NCBI GenBank assembly: GCA_003171065.1
Contig: PMXQ01000020.1
Span: 7,596 to 42,782, forward strand
Source of the DNA: Chloroflexota bacterium
GTDB lineage: Bacteria > Chloroflexota > Limnocylindria > Limnocylindrales > CSP1-4
Direction of reading: 5' to 3'
Length of the DNA stretch: 35,187 nt
Shown here: in pieces, positions 1-8,416 of the stretch
Layout of the letters: the number at the start of each line of letters is the position of its first letter
How positions within the stretch are numbered: the stretch's first letter is position 1
The notes under the pieces: generated by a model
The model's input: the letters and a program-made list of their open reading frames with translations, nothing else
What the model was told of the DNA's origin: nothing
Database searches by the model: none
Made by a program: the position numbers and the translations under genes

Positions 1-1403
1 AGCTCGAGCTTCTGGCGCTGGTGGGCACTCCAGAGCTCCACGTCGGGGATCTGGTCCGTCCGCTCCCAGAACCGCTCTGTGCCGTTGTGGGCATCCAGGC
101 TGTCGAGCTGGGCGCCGAGATAGCGCTCGAAGAGCTCGCCGATCGGCTGGCCGACCCAGGTCGGGATGTGAACGCCGTTGGTGACGGCGATGATCTGCTT
201 GCCGCCCAGCCCCTGCCAGGTGTTGTTGGCGGTCACGCTATGTAGCTTGCTGACGGCGTTGGCGGCGTTGGAGAGGCGCAGCGAGAGGGCCGTCATGTCG
301 AACTGGTGCCCGTCGCCGTCGACGCCGCGGGCCATCTCCAGGACCCGCTCGATCGGAACTCCGCCGGTCCCCTTGCGTCCGTCGCCGTCGTAGAGCGGCC
401 CGGCCACGCGTCGCACCAGCTCGCCGTCGAAGCGCTCGTTGCCGGCGGAGACGGGGGTGTGGATCGTGAAGACGCTGTTGGAGCGGATGCGGTCCCAGGC
501 CTCGTCCAGGGCCACTCCCTTTTCGACGAGGGCGCGGGTGCGCTCCACGAGCAGGAACGCCGAGTGACCCTCGTTGAGGTGCCAGACCGCCGGCTCGATG
601 CCCAGGGCCTTGATGGCGCGCACGCCGCCCGCGCCCAGGACCAGCTCCTGGTGGAGGCGCATCTCGCGGCCGCGGACGTAGAGGATGTGGGTGATCGGCC
701 GGTCCGACTCGTCGTTGTCGGGGATGTCCGTGTCGAGGAGGAGCACCGGTACGCGGCCGACCTGGACGCTCCAGACGGCCGCGGCGAGCATCCGCTCCGG
801 CAGCTCCAGCTGGACGGTGAGCGGATCGCCGTCCGGGCCCACGACCCGCAGGATCGGCAGCCGCGTCAGATCGTAGTCGGGGTAGGCGTGCTCCTGGTGC
901 CCGTCCGCGTCGATCGTCTGCCGGAAGTAGCCGTGCTTGTAGAGCAGCCCGACGCCGACGAACGGCAGGGCCATGTCGCTGGCCGTCTTGATGTGGTCGC
1001 CGGCCAGAACGCCCAGGCCGCCGGAATAGATACCGACGCTCTCGTGGAAGCCGTACTCGGCGCAGAAGTAGGCGATCGGGCCCTTGATGGCGGAGCCGTA
1101 TTCGCGATTGAACCAGTGCTCCTTGCCGCCGGCCATGTAGCGGTCGAACTCGGCCAGGACCTGGCTGCATTCGGCCATGAAAGCGGGGTCGTCGAGAAGC
1201 TCCGACCAGACGATCGGCTGCGAGAGGACTTCGATCGGATTGCGGTAGCGCGACCACGCGAGGCCGTCGATGCGGCTGAAGAGGGCCCGAGCACGCGGAT
1301 TCCAACTCCACCACATGTTGTAGGCAAGCCGTCGCAGTCCCTCGAGCTGCGGAGGCAGCCGGAAGGATGCGCCCGGTAGAGTAGGAACGCGGACGGGCTC
1401 CAT
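1..1403 (-). CDS. glgP: Alpha-glucan (glycogen/maltodextrin) phosphorylase, N-terminal part, cut by window edge
   Basis: This is a GT35 phosphorylase, which releases glucose-1-phosphate from alpha-1,4-glucan in the cytoplasm. About 467 codons are open from the ATG at 1403 to the left edge. The N-terminal segment carries the DUF3417-type motif LAYNMWWSWNPRAR, seen in the long AgP/GlgP group found outside E. coli. Further along come EYGFHESVGIYSGGLGVLAGD, WHLNEGHSAFL and FTIHTPVSAGNERF, all classic for this family. The PLP-binding C-terminal half lies outside the window. It is divergent from glgA, with 202 bp between the start codons, so breakdown and synthesis share a control region. No Shine-Dalgarno lies before the ATG, and a TATGAT hexamer sits only 9 nt upstream, so the transcript may be leaderless. 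The family call is firm; the start is likely. Confidence 0.93.
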   Translation of the reverse strand, partial: MEPVRVPTLPGASFRLPPQLEGLRRLAYNMWWSWNPRARALFSRIDGLAWSRYRNPIEVLSQPIVWSELLDDPAFMAECSQVLAEFDRYMAGGKEHWFNREYGSAIKGPIAYFCAEYGFHESVGIYSGGLGVLAGDHIKTASDMALPFVGVGLLYKHGYFRQTIDADGHQEHAYPDYDLTRLPILRVVGPDGDPLTVQLELPERMLAAAVWSVQVGRVPVLLLDTDIPDNDESDRPITHILYVRGREMRLHQELVLGAGGVRAIKALGIEPAVWHLNEGHSAFLLVERTRALVEKGVALDEAWDRIRSNSVFTIHTPVSAGNERFDGELVRRVAGPLYDGDGRKGTGGVPIERVLEMARGVDGDGHQFDMTALSLRLSNAANAVSKLHSVTANNTWQGLGGKQIIAVTNGVHIPTWVGQPIGELFERYLGAQLDSLDAHNGTERFWERTDQIPDVELWSAHQRQKLE

Positions 1404-1412
1404 CTGTCACGC

Positions 1413-1418
1413 ATCATA
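1413..1418 (-). promoter_or_regulatory. glgP: Putative -10 element of glgP, possibly leaderless
   Basis: Read on the reverse strand this is TATGAT, five of six matches to the sigma-70 -10 consensus. Nine bases separate it from the ATG, so transcription would begin at or within a few bases of the start codon. The best -35-like hexamer (TTGCCC) is only 14 nt away, which is short, so the promoter call is tentative. Confidence 0.35.
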
Positions 1419-1605
1419 TCCGACGCGGAAACGGGCAACGTTGCGCGTCTCCGGCGGCCGAACAGATCCGCCTGTACGGTGGCTCGGTGATGCTCTCCGG
1501 CGCGGCTGCGGCTACCATGACCGGAACGCAGTGTCGATAGCGCCGGCGCCGTCGCGCCGTGCGACGCGCCGACCCTCGCGCCGCCCCGAACATAGGAGCA
1601 CCTGG

Positions 1606-3177
1606 ATGCGCGTCGTCTGCATCTCCGCCGAGTGCGAGCCGTGGGCCAAGACGGGCGGGCTGGGGGACGTCGTCGACGCCCTGGCGCGGGCGGTGGCCGC
1701 CATCGGCGAGCCGGAGTCAACGGAGTCGCCGGTCGAGCACGTGGTGCAGTCGCAGGTCTGGCTCGGCACCGGGGGCGTCATGGGCCAGGCGCCGGGCGGC
1801 GTCTCGGCCCACGTCGAGCGACCCGTCGACGTATTCATGCCGTTGTACCGGGGAGTGTCCGTGCCAGCGGGCGCGACGCACACTCCGCTGGCCGTCCCGG
1901 ACCCGCTGGCGCCCGAAGGCACCACCGAGGTTCACCTTGTCGAGTTCGAAGCGCGTGGGTATCGCGTCCGCCTGATCGACCACCCACCCGCCTTCGATCG
2001 CGACGGCTACTACGGCGACGACGACGGCGACTACGCCGACAACGGCTGGCGTTTCGGGCTGCTGTGCCGCGCGGCGCTCGAGGCGCTCCTCGACGACGAC
2101 CGCCCGGTGGACGTGCTGCACCTCCACGACTGGCAGGCGATGCCGGCGGTCTTGCTGCGCGACGTCGCCTACGCCGGATATCCGCGAATCTCGGGCGCAG
2201 CGGTCATGGTCACGATCCACAACCTGGCCTACCAGGGCTGGCTCTCCCGCCAACAGCTGGCGGGCCTCGCCGCCCCCGACGAGATCGCGCAACTGGTGGG
2301 CCCGCACGCAGACGGGCTGGTGCTCCTGCGCGAGGGGATCAAGCGGGCCGAGCTGGTCAACACCGTCAGCCCAGGTTACGCGGCGGAGATTCTGACACCG
2401 GCCTTCGGGATGGGCATGGAGAAGGTGCTGGCGGGGCTGGGCCACCGCTTCGGGGGAATCCTGAACGGCCTGGACACCGCGGTCTGGGACCCGGCCACGG
2501 ACGATGCGCTGCCGGCGCACTACTCGCGGGGCGACCTGGCGGGCAAGGCGGAATGCCGACGGGCGTTGCTGACCGAGGCTGGGTTCGATCCGGACGACGA
2601 GCGCGCGGTGCTGGGCATGATTGGCCGGCTCGATCCGCAGAAGGGCTTCGACCTTCTGGCCGGGGCGGCGAAGGATCTGCTGGTGGAAGGTGGACGGATC
2701 GTCGTCCTCGGCATCGGCGACGCCAAGCTCACGGCCGATCTGCGCACTCTCGCGAAGAAGCGACCGGATGCCGTGGCCGTGATCGAGAGATTCGATCGGG
2801 CGCTGGCGCGGCGCATCTACGCCGGCTCGGACCTGTACCTGATGCCGTCGCGCTTCGAACCGTGCGGGCAGGGCCAGATGATCGCCCTCCGCTACGGCAC
2901 GCCGGCGATCGTCCATCGAACCGGCGGGCTGGCCGACACAGTAGTCGACGTGGATGTCTCACCGAACGAGGGGACGGGCTTCGTCTTCGACGCGCCAAAG
3001 CCGGCGGCCCTGCGCGACGCGTGCGGCCGGGCGATGTCGCATTTCCACGCCGGCGGCCCGGCCTGGGCTGAGCTGCAGGACCGCGGCATGGCGATCGACT
3101 GGTCCTGGGAGGCGGGTCCGGCGGACCAGTACGCGGCCTCTTACCGTCGTGCGGTTTCGCTCCGAAAAGAGCGGTAG
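1606..3177 (+). CDS. glgA: Glycogen synthase (ADP-glucose type, GT5)
   Basis: It transfers glucose from ADP-glucose to the growing glucan chain in the cytoplasm. The 523-residue product shows the KTGGL donor-site motif (K15), HLHDWQ, TIHNLAYQG, the NTVSPGYA segment, GILNGLDTAVWDP, the GRLDPQKGFD motif opening the C-terminal Rossmann domain, and the ERFEPCG-type motif here as PSRFEPCGQGQM. ATG 1606 is chosen over upstream in-frame codons because AGGAG (1594-1598) lies 7 nt before it and the conserved N-terminus starts there. An extra segment of roughly 40 residues (about 35-74) lies between the KTGGL helix and the VFMPLYRG strand, where most GlgA proteins have only a few residues. nadB starts 3 nt after the stop. 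The family assignment is firm; the role of the insertion is unknown. Confidence 0.95.
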   Translation: MRVVCISAECEPWAKTGGLGDVVDALARAVAAIGEPESTESPVEHVVQSQVWLGTGGVMGQAPGGVSAHVERPVDVFMPLYRGVSVPAGATHTPLAVPDPLAPEGTTEVHLVEFEARGYRVRLIDHPPAFDRDGYYGDDDGDYADNGWRFGLLCRAALEALLDDDRPVDVLHLHDWQAMPAVLLRDVAYAGYPRISGAAVMVTIHNLAYQGWLSRQQLAGLAAPDEIAQLVGPHADGLVLLREGIKRAELVNTVSPGYAAEILTPAFGMGMEKVLAGLGHRFGGILNGLDTAVWDPATDDALPAHYSRGDLAGKAECRRALLTEAGFDPDDERAVLGMIGRLDPQKGFDLLAGAAKDLLVEGGRIVVLGIGDAKLTADLRTLAKKRPDAVAVIERFDRALARRIYAGSDLYLMPSRFEPCGQGQMIALRYGTPAIVHRTGGLADTVVDVDVSPNEGTGFVFDAPKPAALRDACGRAMSHFHAGGPAWAELQDRGMAIDWSWEAGPADQYAASYRRAVSLRKER

Positions 3178-3180
3178 ATC

Positions 3181-4593
3181 GTGCCCGAAGCGCCGTGCGA
3201 CCTACTCGTCGTCGGGGCCGGTGCCGCGGGGCTCACGGCCGCGCTGACCGCGGCGGCGCGAGGCGCGCGTGTGCTCGTGCTCACCAAGGGTCACGCCCCC
3301 GATTCTTCGAGCATGCACGCCCAGGGTGGGATCGCCGGCGCGGTTGGGGACGACGACACCGCCGCCCTCCATGCCGTCGACACGGAACGAGCCGGCCGCG
3401 AGCTGTGCCGGCCGAGTGCGGTGAAGGTGCTCACCGAAGAGGGCCCGGAGCGCGTTCGAGAGCTCATTGCGATGGGCGTGCCCTTCGACCCGGAGCTGAG
3501 CCTCGAGGGTGGGCACTCGCGGCGGCGGGTTTCCAGCGTGGAGGGAGCCGCGACGGGCTGGGCGGTCACGAGCGTGTTGGGTCGGCTTGCCGGGCGGACC
3601 GAGGGCATCGCCACGCGCGAGGCCACGAACGCGCTTGCGCTCTGGACCGACGGTGGGCGCTGTTTGGGCGTCCTGACGCCGGACGGCCCGATCGCGGCCC
3701 GGGCTACGATCCTGGCGATGGGCGGCGCGGCGGCGCTGTGGGCCCGCAGCACCAACCCCGAGGGCCAGATCGGCGACGGCATCGCCATCGCCTACGCGGC
3801 CGGGGCGGCGGTCGCGGACCTGGAGTTCATGCAGTTCCACCCGACGGTGCTCGCCGGCTCACGGCTGCTCCTCACCGAAGCCCTGCGCGGCGACGGCGCG
3901 ACCCTCCTGGACGAGAACGGCGAACGATTCGTGGACGAGCTCGCGCCTCGGGACGAGGTCGCGCGAGCCATCGTCCGCAAGGGCCGGGCCTGGCTGGACC
4001 TGCGGTCGGTCGACCGATCGCGCTTCCCGGGCCTGATGGCCGAGATCGAGAAGGCCGGCTTCGATCCGGCGACCGAGCCGATCCCGGTCTCTCCGGCGGC
4101 CCACTACACGATCGGCGGCGTGGTGACGGACCTCGTCGGGCGGACGGACATTCCAGGCCTGTTCGCCGCCGGGGAGAGTGCCGCCACGGGCGTCCACGGC
4201 GCCAACCGGCTCGCCTCCAACTCGCTGCTGGAGTGCCTGGTCTTCGGACGGCGGGCGGCGCTGGCCGCCCTGGACGAGCCCGCCGCGCCGGCGCGCCCCG
4301 AGATGCCGCCGCCCGAGCGGCCACCCCTCGCGCCGGTGCGCGAGCGCACCGCCTCGCGGAAATTGCGCGGCCAGGTCTGGCGCGAGGCCGGTGTCATGCG
4401 CGACCCGGCGGACCTGTCGGACCTCGCCCGCAGCCCCGACGTTGTGGCTTCGCTCGTGGGCCGCTTCGCGCTGGCCCGCTCCGAGAGTCGCGGCGTCCAC
4501 TACCGTATCGATGCGCCCACCGTCGACCCCGGCTTCGAGGGGCACTTCGTCCTTCGGCTGGGGCAGGAGTTGAAGCTGGAGCACTGGACTTGA
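3181..4593 (+). CDS. nadB: L-aspartate oxidase
   Basis: This flavoenzyme oxidises L-aspartate to iminoaspartate, the first step of de novo NAD synthesis, and hands it to NadA. The product has 470 residues. The FAD-binding Rossmann motif VGAGAAGLTAAL is at the N-terminus, followed by SSMHAQGG. The catalytic region includes LEFMQFHPT, LLLTEALRGDGA and APRDEVARAI. HYTIGGVVTD and GVHGANRLASNSLLE, the standard second FAD/substrate region, come later. The start is GTG, 3 nt after the glgA stop, implying co-transcription. The C-terminal helical domain is somewhat short for the family (often 500-540 residues), but no motif is missing. Succinate dehydrogenase flavoproteins are related, but the order of genes with nadC and nadA decides for NadB. 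Confidence 0.95.
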   Translation: MPEAPCDLLVVGAGAAGLTAALTAAARGARVLVLTKGHAPDSSSMHAQGGIAGAVGDDDTAALHAVDTERAGRELCRPSAVKVLTEEGPERVRELIAMGVPFDPELSLEGGHSRRRVSSVEGAATGWAVTSVLGRLAGRTEGIATREATNALALWTDGGRCLGVLTPDGPIAARATILAMGGAAALWARSTNPEGQIGDGIAIAYAAGAAVADLEFMQFHPTVLAGSRLLLTEALRGDGATLLDENGERFVDELAPRDEVARAIVRKGRAWLDLRSVDRSRFPGLMAEIEKAGFDPATEPIPVSPAAHYTIGGVVTDLVGRTDIPGLFAAGESAATGVHGANRLASNSLLECLVFGRRAALAALDEPAAPARPEMPPPERPPLAPVRERTASRKLRGQVWREAGVMRDPADLSDLARSPDVVASLVGRFALARSESRGVHYRIDAPTVDPGFEGHFVLRLGQELKLEHWT

Positions 4594-5501
4594 CCTCGCT
4601 CTCCGCCCCGACGCCCGCCGCCGCCCCGACGCCTGCCGCCCGCAAGATCCGCCCGCCCGACCCGGCGGCCGTGGCACGGGTCGCGGCCGCTGCCCTGGCC
4701 GAGGATCTGGCCCTTGGCGATCCCACCAGCGAGGGGCTTTTCGGGCCGGACGACACCTGCGAGACGACGCTCCTGCAGAAGGAGCCGGGTGTGGTCTGCG
4801 GTCTCGGCGTCGTAGCCGCGGTCTTCGCAATGCTGGATCAGCTGGTCGTCGTGACGGCCACCCACGCCGACGGCGACAGGATCGAGACAGTCCCGGCGGA
4901 GGTCGCTCGCATTGCCGGCCCCTCGCGCGCCGTCCTCGCCGGCGAGCGGACGGCGTTGAATCTTGTCGGCCGGCTGTCCGGGATCGCCACCCTGACGGCG
5001 CGCTGCGTGGCGGAGCTGGAGGGCACGGGCGCCGTGCTGCTCGACACGCGCAAGACCACGGCCGGGCTGCGGGAGCTGGAGAAGTACGCAGTCCGCTGCG
5101 GCGGCGGCGCCAACCATCGCCTCAATCTGGGCGAGGCGCTGCTCGTCAAGGACAACCACCTGCGCCTGGCCGGCGGGATCTCGGCGGCCGTGGCTCGGCT
5201 GCACGAGGCTCATTCGACGCTCCGTCTGGAGATCGAGGCGGAGACGCTCGACGACGTCCGCGAGGCGCTCGCGGCCGGCGTCAATCGGATCCTGCTGGAC
5301 AACATGTCGGTCGATCGGATGCGCGAGGCCGTGGCCCTCTGTCACAGCTCGGGCAACGGCGCGGTCGAGACGGAGGCCTCCGGCGGGATAACCCTGGCCA
5401 ACCTGCGAGAGGTCGGAGAGACGGGCGTCGACTACGTGTCGATAGGCGCCCTGACGCATTCGCCTCGGGCGCTGGACGTCTCGCTCGAGGTCGCGCAGTG
5501 A
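4590..5501 (+). CDS. nadC: Nicotinate-nucleotide pyrophosphorylase (carboxylating), quinolinate phosphoribosyltransferase
   Basis: It converts quinolinate and PRPP to nicotinate mononucleotide, CO2 and pyrophosphate, the third step of de novo NAD synthesis. The 303-residue product contains LNLVGRLSGIATLT, the phosphate-binding/catalytic stretch LDTRKTTAGLRELEKYAV (many homologues have P where this has A), GGANHRLNLGEALLVKDNH, and the barrel-closing DNMS and EASGGI. The start is most likely TTG 4590, whose TTGA overlaps the nadB stop by 4 nt. GGAG at 4578-4581 lies 8 nt before it. The first 25 or so residues are an Ala/Pro-rich extension before the conserved domain. GTG 4671 is a less likely start because it lacks this spacing. 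Translational coupling to nadB is probable. Confidence 0.94.
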   Translation: MTSLSAPTPAAAPTPAARKIRPPDPAAVARVAAAALAEDLALGDPTSEGLFGPDDTCETTLLQKEPGVVCGLGVVAAVFAMLDQLVVVTATHADGDRIETVPAEVARIAGPSRAVLAGERTALNLVGRLSGIATLTARCVAELEGTGAVLLDTRKTTAGLRELEKYAVRCGGGANHRLNLGEALLVKDNHLRLAGGISAAVARLHEAHSTLRLEIEAETLDDVREALAAGVNRILLDNMSVDRMREAVALCHSSGNGAVETEASGGITLANLREVGETGVDYVSIGALTHSPRALDVSLEVAQ

Positions 5502-6517
5502 GTTCGACCGACCGGGCGGCGGCCGAGACCACGGCGGCCGCACGTGCCTCCGTGGCGATCGCGATCCCCGTCGCCCCGCCCGGCAATCCCGCAACATTCC
5601 CGGCCCTTCAGGCTGAGATTCGGGCGTTGGCTCACGAGCGCGACGCCGTCATCCTGGCCCACAGTTACGAGCGGCCCGAGGTTCAGGATGTCGCCGATCA
5701 CGTGGGCGACTCGCTGCTCTTGAGCCGCCTCGCGGCCGCCGCCCCGCAGTCGACCATCGTCTTCTGTGGCGTCTCGTTCATGGCCGAGACGGCGAAGATC
5801 CTCTCCCCGCGCAAGACCGTGCTTCTGCCGGACCTGGCGGCCGGCTGCTCCCTCGCGGACTCGATCACGGTCGAGCAGCTGCGGCAGTGGAAGCTGGAGC
5901 ACACGGGCGCGGTCGTTGTCTCGTATGTGAACACGACCGCGGCCGTCAAGGCGGAGAGCGACTACTGCTGCACGTCGGGCAACGCCCGGGCCGTGATTGA
6001 GGCTATCCCGAGCGATCGCCAGATCCTCTTCCTGCCGGACATGTTCCTGGGGCTGTGGCTGCAGCGCGTCACCGGTCGCAAGCTCACGATCTGGCTCGGC
6101 GAGTGCCATGTCCACGCCGGGATTCGGGCCGCCGACGTGGAGCGCTGGCGTCGCGAAGAGCCCGGGGCCGATCTGCTCATCCACCCCGAATGCGGCTGCA
6201 CCAGCCAGGTAATCGAGGCCGCCGGCGACGACGCTCACATCCTTTCGACCGAGGGGATGGTCAGGTTCGCCGAGCGTTCGAAGGCCGACAGCTTCCTGGT
6301 CGCGACCGAAGTGGGAATCCTGCACCGGCTCGCGCTCAAGGCGCCGGGCAAGCGCTTCGTGCCGGTCAACCGCGAGGCCGTCTGCCAGTACATGAAGTTG
6401 ATCACACTGGTGAAGGTCCGCGACTCGCTCCGCGACGGCGTCTATCCGATCGAGGTCCCGGCCGACGTGGCCGCCAGGGCTCGCCTCGCTCTGGAGCGCA
6501 TGATCGCGATCGCCTGA
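5498..6517 (+). CDS. nadA: Quinolinate synthase (4Fe-4S)
   Basis: NadA condenses iminoaspartate with dihydroxyacetone phosphate to quinolinate, using a 4Fe-4S cluster with three cysteine ligands. The 339-residue product has the expected ligands in LAAGCSLADS (C117), the HPECGC motif (C232) and REAVCQYMK (C296). Other family signatures are ILAHSYERPEVQDVADHVGDS, VFCGVSFMAETAKIL and the substrate-loop YVNTTAAVKAESDYCCTSGN. The start is GTG 5498, whose GTGA overlaps the nadC stop by 4 nt. The order nadB-nadC-nadA places all three steps from aspartate to nicotinate mononucleotide in one transcript. An oxygen-labile cluster enzyme paired with oxygen-using NadB is normal for aerobic bacteria. The first ~30 residues are a low-complexity Ala-rich extension. 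Confidence 0.96.
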   Translation: MSSTDRAAAETTAAARASVAIAIPVAPPGNPATFPALQAEIRALAHERDAVILAHSYERPEVQDVADHVGDSLLLSRLAAAAPQSTIVFCGVSFMAETAKILSPRKTVLLPDLAAGCSLADSITVEQLRQWKLEHTGAVVVSYVNTTAAVKAESDYCCTSGNARAVIEAIPSDRQILFLPDMFLGLWLQRVTGRKLTIWLGECHVHAGIRAADVERWRREEPGADLLIHPECGCTSQVIEAAGDDAHILSTEGMVRFAERSKADSFLVATEVGILHRLALKAPGKRFVPVNREAVCQYMKLITLVKVRDSLRDGVYPIEVPADVAARARLALERMIAIA

Positions 6518-6549
6518 GGCGGCCTGGGGCACCCGCGTGCCGCCCATTT
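6518..6549 (+). terminator. Weak hairpin after nadA
   Basis: A GGCAC-CCGC-GTGCC stem-loop (6528-6541) lies 11 nt after the nadA stop. An alternative outer pairing joins GGCGGC (6518-6523) and GCCGCC (6539-6544). Only a short ATTTC follows, so it is at best a weak intrinsic terminator for the glgA-nadBCA run. Confidence 0.3.
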
Positions 6550-6702
6550 CTGCAAGATGCCCGCCCTACGAACGCTATTCAGCGCCCAACCGCCGCTGGC
6601 CGACGCTCGCAACGGTGTGGCGCCCCAGAATCTCGTGAGCAGACTGGCTCCGGCGCGTCGCGTTGCTGGAACCTGGTCCCGAAGGGCCCCCTTCGCCGGC
6701 AC

Positions 6703-6738
6703 CGTGACGCCCGTGACGCCCGTGACGCCCGTGACGCC
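6703..6738. repeat. Four tandem copies of a 9-bp unit (CGTGACGCC) in intergenic DNA
   Basis: Four perfect head-to-tail copies of CGTGACGCC lie in the 334-bp gap between nadA (ends 6517) and the dCMP-deaminase-like gene (ends 6852, opposite strand). No credible gene is seen in this gap. The repeat looks like a slippage product; no function is assigned. Confidence 0.85.
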
Positions 6739-6851
6739 GTCGGCGGACGGTTGTCAGCGGCTCCTGTCTGCATAGCGTTCACCCTATGAGAAAATCGCAG
6801 AAACTTGGCGCGATCGAGCAGCCGCGCCAGCCTTACTCGGGCGGCCGCGCC

Positions 6852-7430
6852 TCAGCTCGGGTGGCCGAGCTCGAGTTGGACCGCCTCGAGTTGCTCGGCC
6901 TGGGCAAGGCGGGCGAAGAGATTGCCGCTCGATCGGTAGTGCTCGACCAGGCGCTCGTACTCTGCCGAAACCCACGCGTAGTCGGGGTGGCGGGCCTCCC
7001 ATTCGCGCCGAAAGACGACGCCGCACAGCCGGACCTGCATGAGCTCCTTGAGGCAGTTGAAGCACGGCTGTACCGTGGTGTAGAGGAAGGCTCCGTCCAG
7101 CGCGGTGCCGAAGCGCGCGGCCGTCAGCATGGCGTTCTGCTCCGCGTGGACGCACAGGCAGATGTCGTAGAGCTTGCCGGACAGACTGGCATCTGGCTGC
7201 TCGCGCCGGATCGCGCAGCGCCGGCAGCCGCGTTCGGAGTCGGTGCAATTGGGGTAGCCGGCGGGAGTGCCGTTGTAGCCGCTGCCGAGGACCCGGTTGT
7301 CGCGAACGATCACCGCCCCTACCCGGGAGCCCAGGCATTTGGCGCCGGATTCGACCACCATCGCCAGGCGCATGTAGAAGTCGTGGCGATTCCAGCCCGC
7401 GTCCGATAGCTCGATCACATCGGGTGTCAT
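6852..7430 (-). CDS. Deoxycytidylate (dCMP) deaminase-like protein, ComEB/CDD family
   Basis: This 192-residue zinc deaminase probably converts dCMP to dUMP for dTTP synthesis. The catalytic zinc motif is CLCVHAEQNA (H95-A-E97) followed by PCFNC (C123, C126). GSGYNGTPAGYPNC (49-62) is the loop typical of dCMP/ComEB deaminases, and the extra cysteine pair RGCRRC (69-72) is also common in that group. ATG 7430 is chosen because AGGA lies 6 nt upstream, although the frame stays open for another 57 codons. After residue 150 comes a charged C-terminal tail that includes a YRSSGN motif. It is monocistronic between two convergent or divergent neighbours. Which nucleotide it deaminates cannot be read from the sequence alone. 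Confidence 0.85.
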   Translation of the reverse strand: MTPDVIELSDAGWNRHDFYMRLAMVVESGAKCLGSRVGAVIVRDNRVLGSGYNGTPAGYPNCTDSERGCRRCAIRREQPDASLSGKLYDICLCVHAEQNAMLTAARFGTALDGAFLYTTVQPCFNCLKELMQVRLCGVVFRREWEARHPDYAWVSAEYERLVEHYRSSGNLFARLAQAEQLEAVQLELGHPS

Positions 7431-7666
7431 CGAGGTTCCTCGCTCGTGCGTCCGTTTGCGGCGTGGCCGCCACATTTCCTGGCCGGCGCAGCCCGCGGCC
7501 GCCACAGCCCGGCGCAGCCCTTGACCGGCGCGCCATCGAAGGTACACGAGCGTGGGTCCGGCCGCTGGGTCTGTGCTCAAGTCGCATTGTGTTTGCCTCA
7601 CGAGCGGGTCGAGCGACTAGAATGCGGAGCGTCAACTCGTGTGGCCGTGCTCTCGGGGGGCGACCG

Positions 7667-8317
7667 ATGGCGATAGTCCACCTTATGGAGTTCTGCGTGG
7701 TGCCCGGCCACGAGGCCGAGGTCGTGGCTTACCTGCGCAACGCCACGCCGGGCGGCCGCCCCTCCGCCGGACTCCTGATGAACTGCATCGGCAGGCGGCT
7801 ACGCGGGCACCGGCAGGAGCACGTAGCCGTGGCGGGCTGGCGGGACGGGCGGGACTACGCTCGAGGCACGGATCGGCTCGGAGTTCCCAGATACCTCTCT
7901 GCGAAATCCGACCTGCTGAGCGACCTGCGGTCCTCCGCATTCGACGCCTCGACGGCGATGGGCGACGGGACGGAAGGCGCTCGGGTCCTGCGCGTCTATA
8001 GAACGCACGTCGCCGCAGCCTCCCTCGGGGACTGGCAGCGACGCTCTCTGGACCCGCTGACTCGCCTGTCGGAGAAGGAGGGACTGGTGTACTTGCGGGC
8101 GGGCACGGGCCTGGCAGGCGCGGATGCGAGCGGTGAAGCTCCGATTCTCATCCTGTCCGCCTGGCGAGATTGGGATGCCATGCTGGCCGCGACGGGTGGC
8201 CACATCGATCGGCCGGCCCAGGAGTCCGATCTGGACGACCTGGAAGGCCCGAGCGACGTCGGCCACTACGAGTTGCTCGAGTCGGATACGCAAACGCACG
8301 CGGATGGGCCGGCGTAG
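7667..8317 (+). CDS. Two-halved protein with antibiotic-biosynthesis-monooxygenase (ABM)-like fold
   Basis: The 216-residue product appears to be two dimeric alpha/beta-barrel units. The first half opens with IVHLMEFCVVPGHEAEVVAY. The second has LRVYRTHVAA, then LTRLSEKEGLVYLRAGTGL and ILILSAWRDWDAMLAATG, the strand pattern of the ABM/heme-degrading-like superfamily. It ends VGHYELLES. ATG 7667 follows a GGGGGG run with 6-nt spacing; the frame is open further upstream without a better start. No catalytic residue could be assigned, so it could be a small monooxygenase, a stress-response protein or a non-enzymatic barrel. The gene stands alone, convergent with the oxidoreductase at 8417. Confidence 0.6.
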   Translation: MAIVHLMEFCVVPGHEAEVVAYLRNATPGGRPSAGLLMNCIGRRLRGHRQEHVAVAGWRDGRDYARGTDRLGVPRYLSAKSDLLSDLRSSAFDASTAMGDGTEGARVLRVYRTHVAAASLGDWQRRSLDPLTRLSEKEGLVYLRAGTGLAGADASGEAPILILSAWRDWDAMLAATGGHIDRPAQESDLDDLEGPSDVGHYELLESDTQTHADGPA

Positions 8318-8416
8318 AGGGGACGCGACACCTACGCCCAGATTGCGGACGTGGAATCAACATCCACGCTGCGGTGCAAGACGATCCCCCAGCCCGAGCG
8401 CCGGCGCCGTGTCCGA

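Noticed and set aside
238-1410. Long frames on both strands over the glgP region
   Set aside because: They are low-complexity Arg/Ala/Gly translations of other frames of glgP, whose own frame shows every family motif.
6557-6775. 72-codon forward frame containing the 9-bp repeat
   Set aside because: It has no ribosome site, no homology signal and a repeat-derived VTPVTP peptide.
7587-7623. TTGTGT ... TAGAAT as a promoter for the ABM-like gene
   Set aside because: The -10-like TAGAAT is acceptable, but the spacing to any -35-like hexamer is 19 nt or more.
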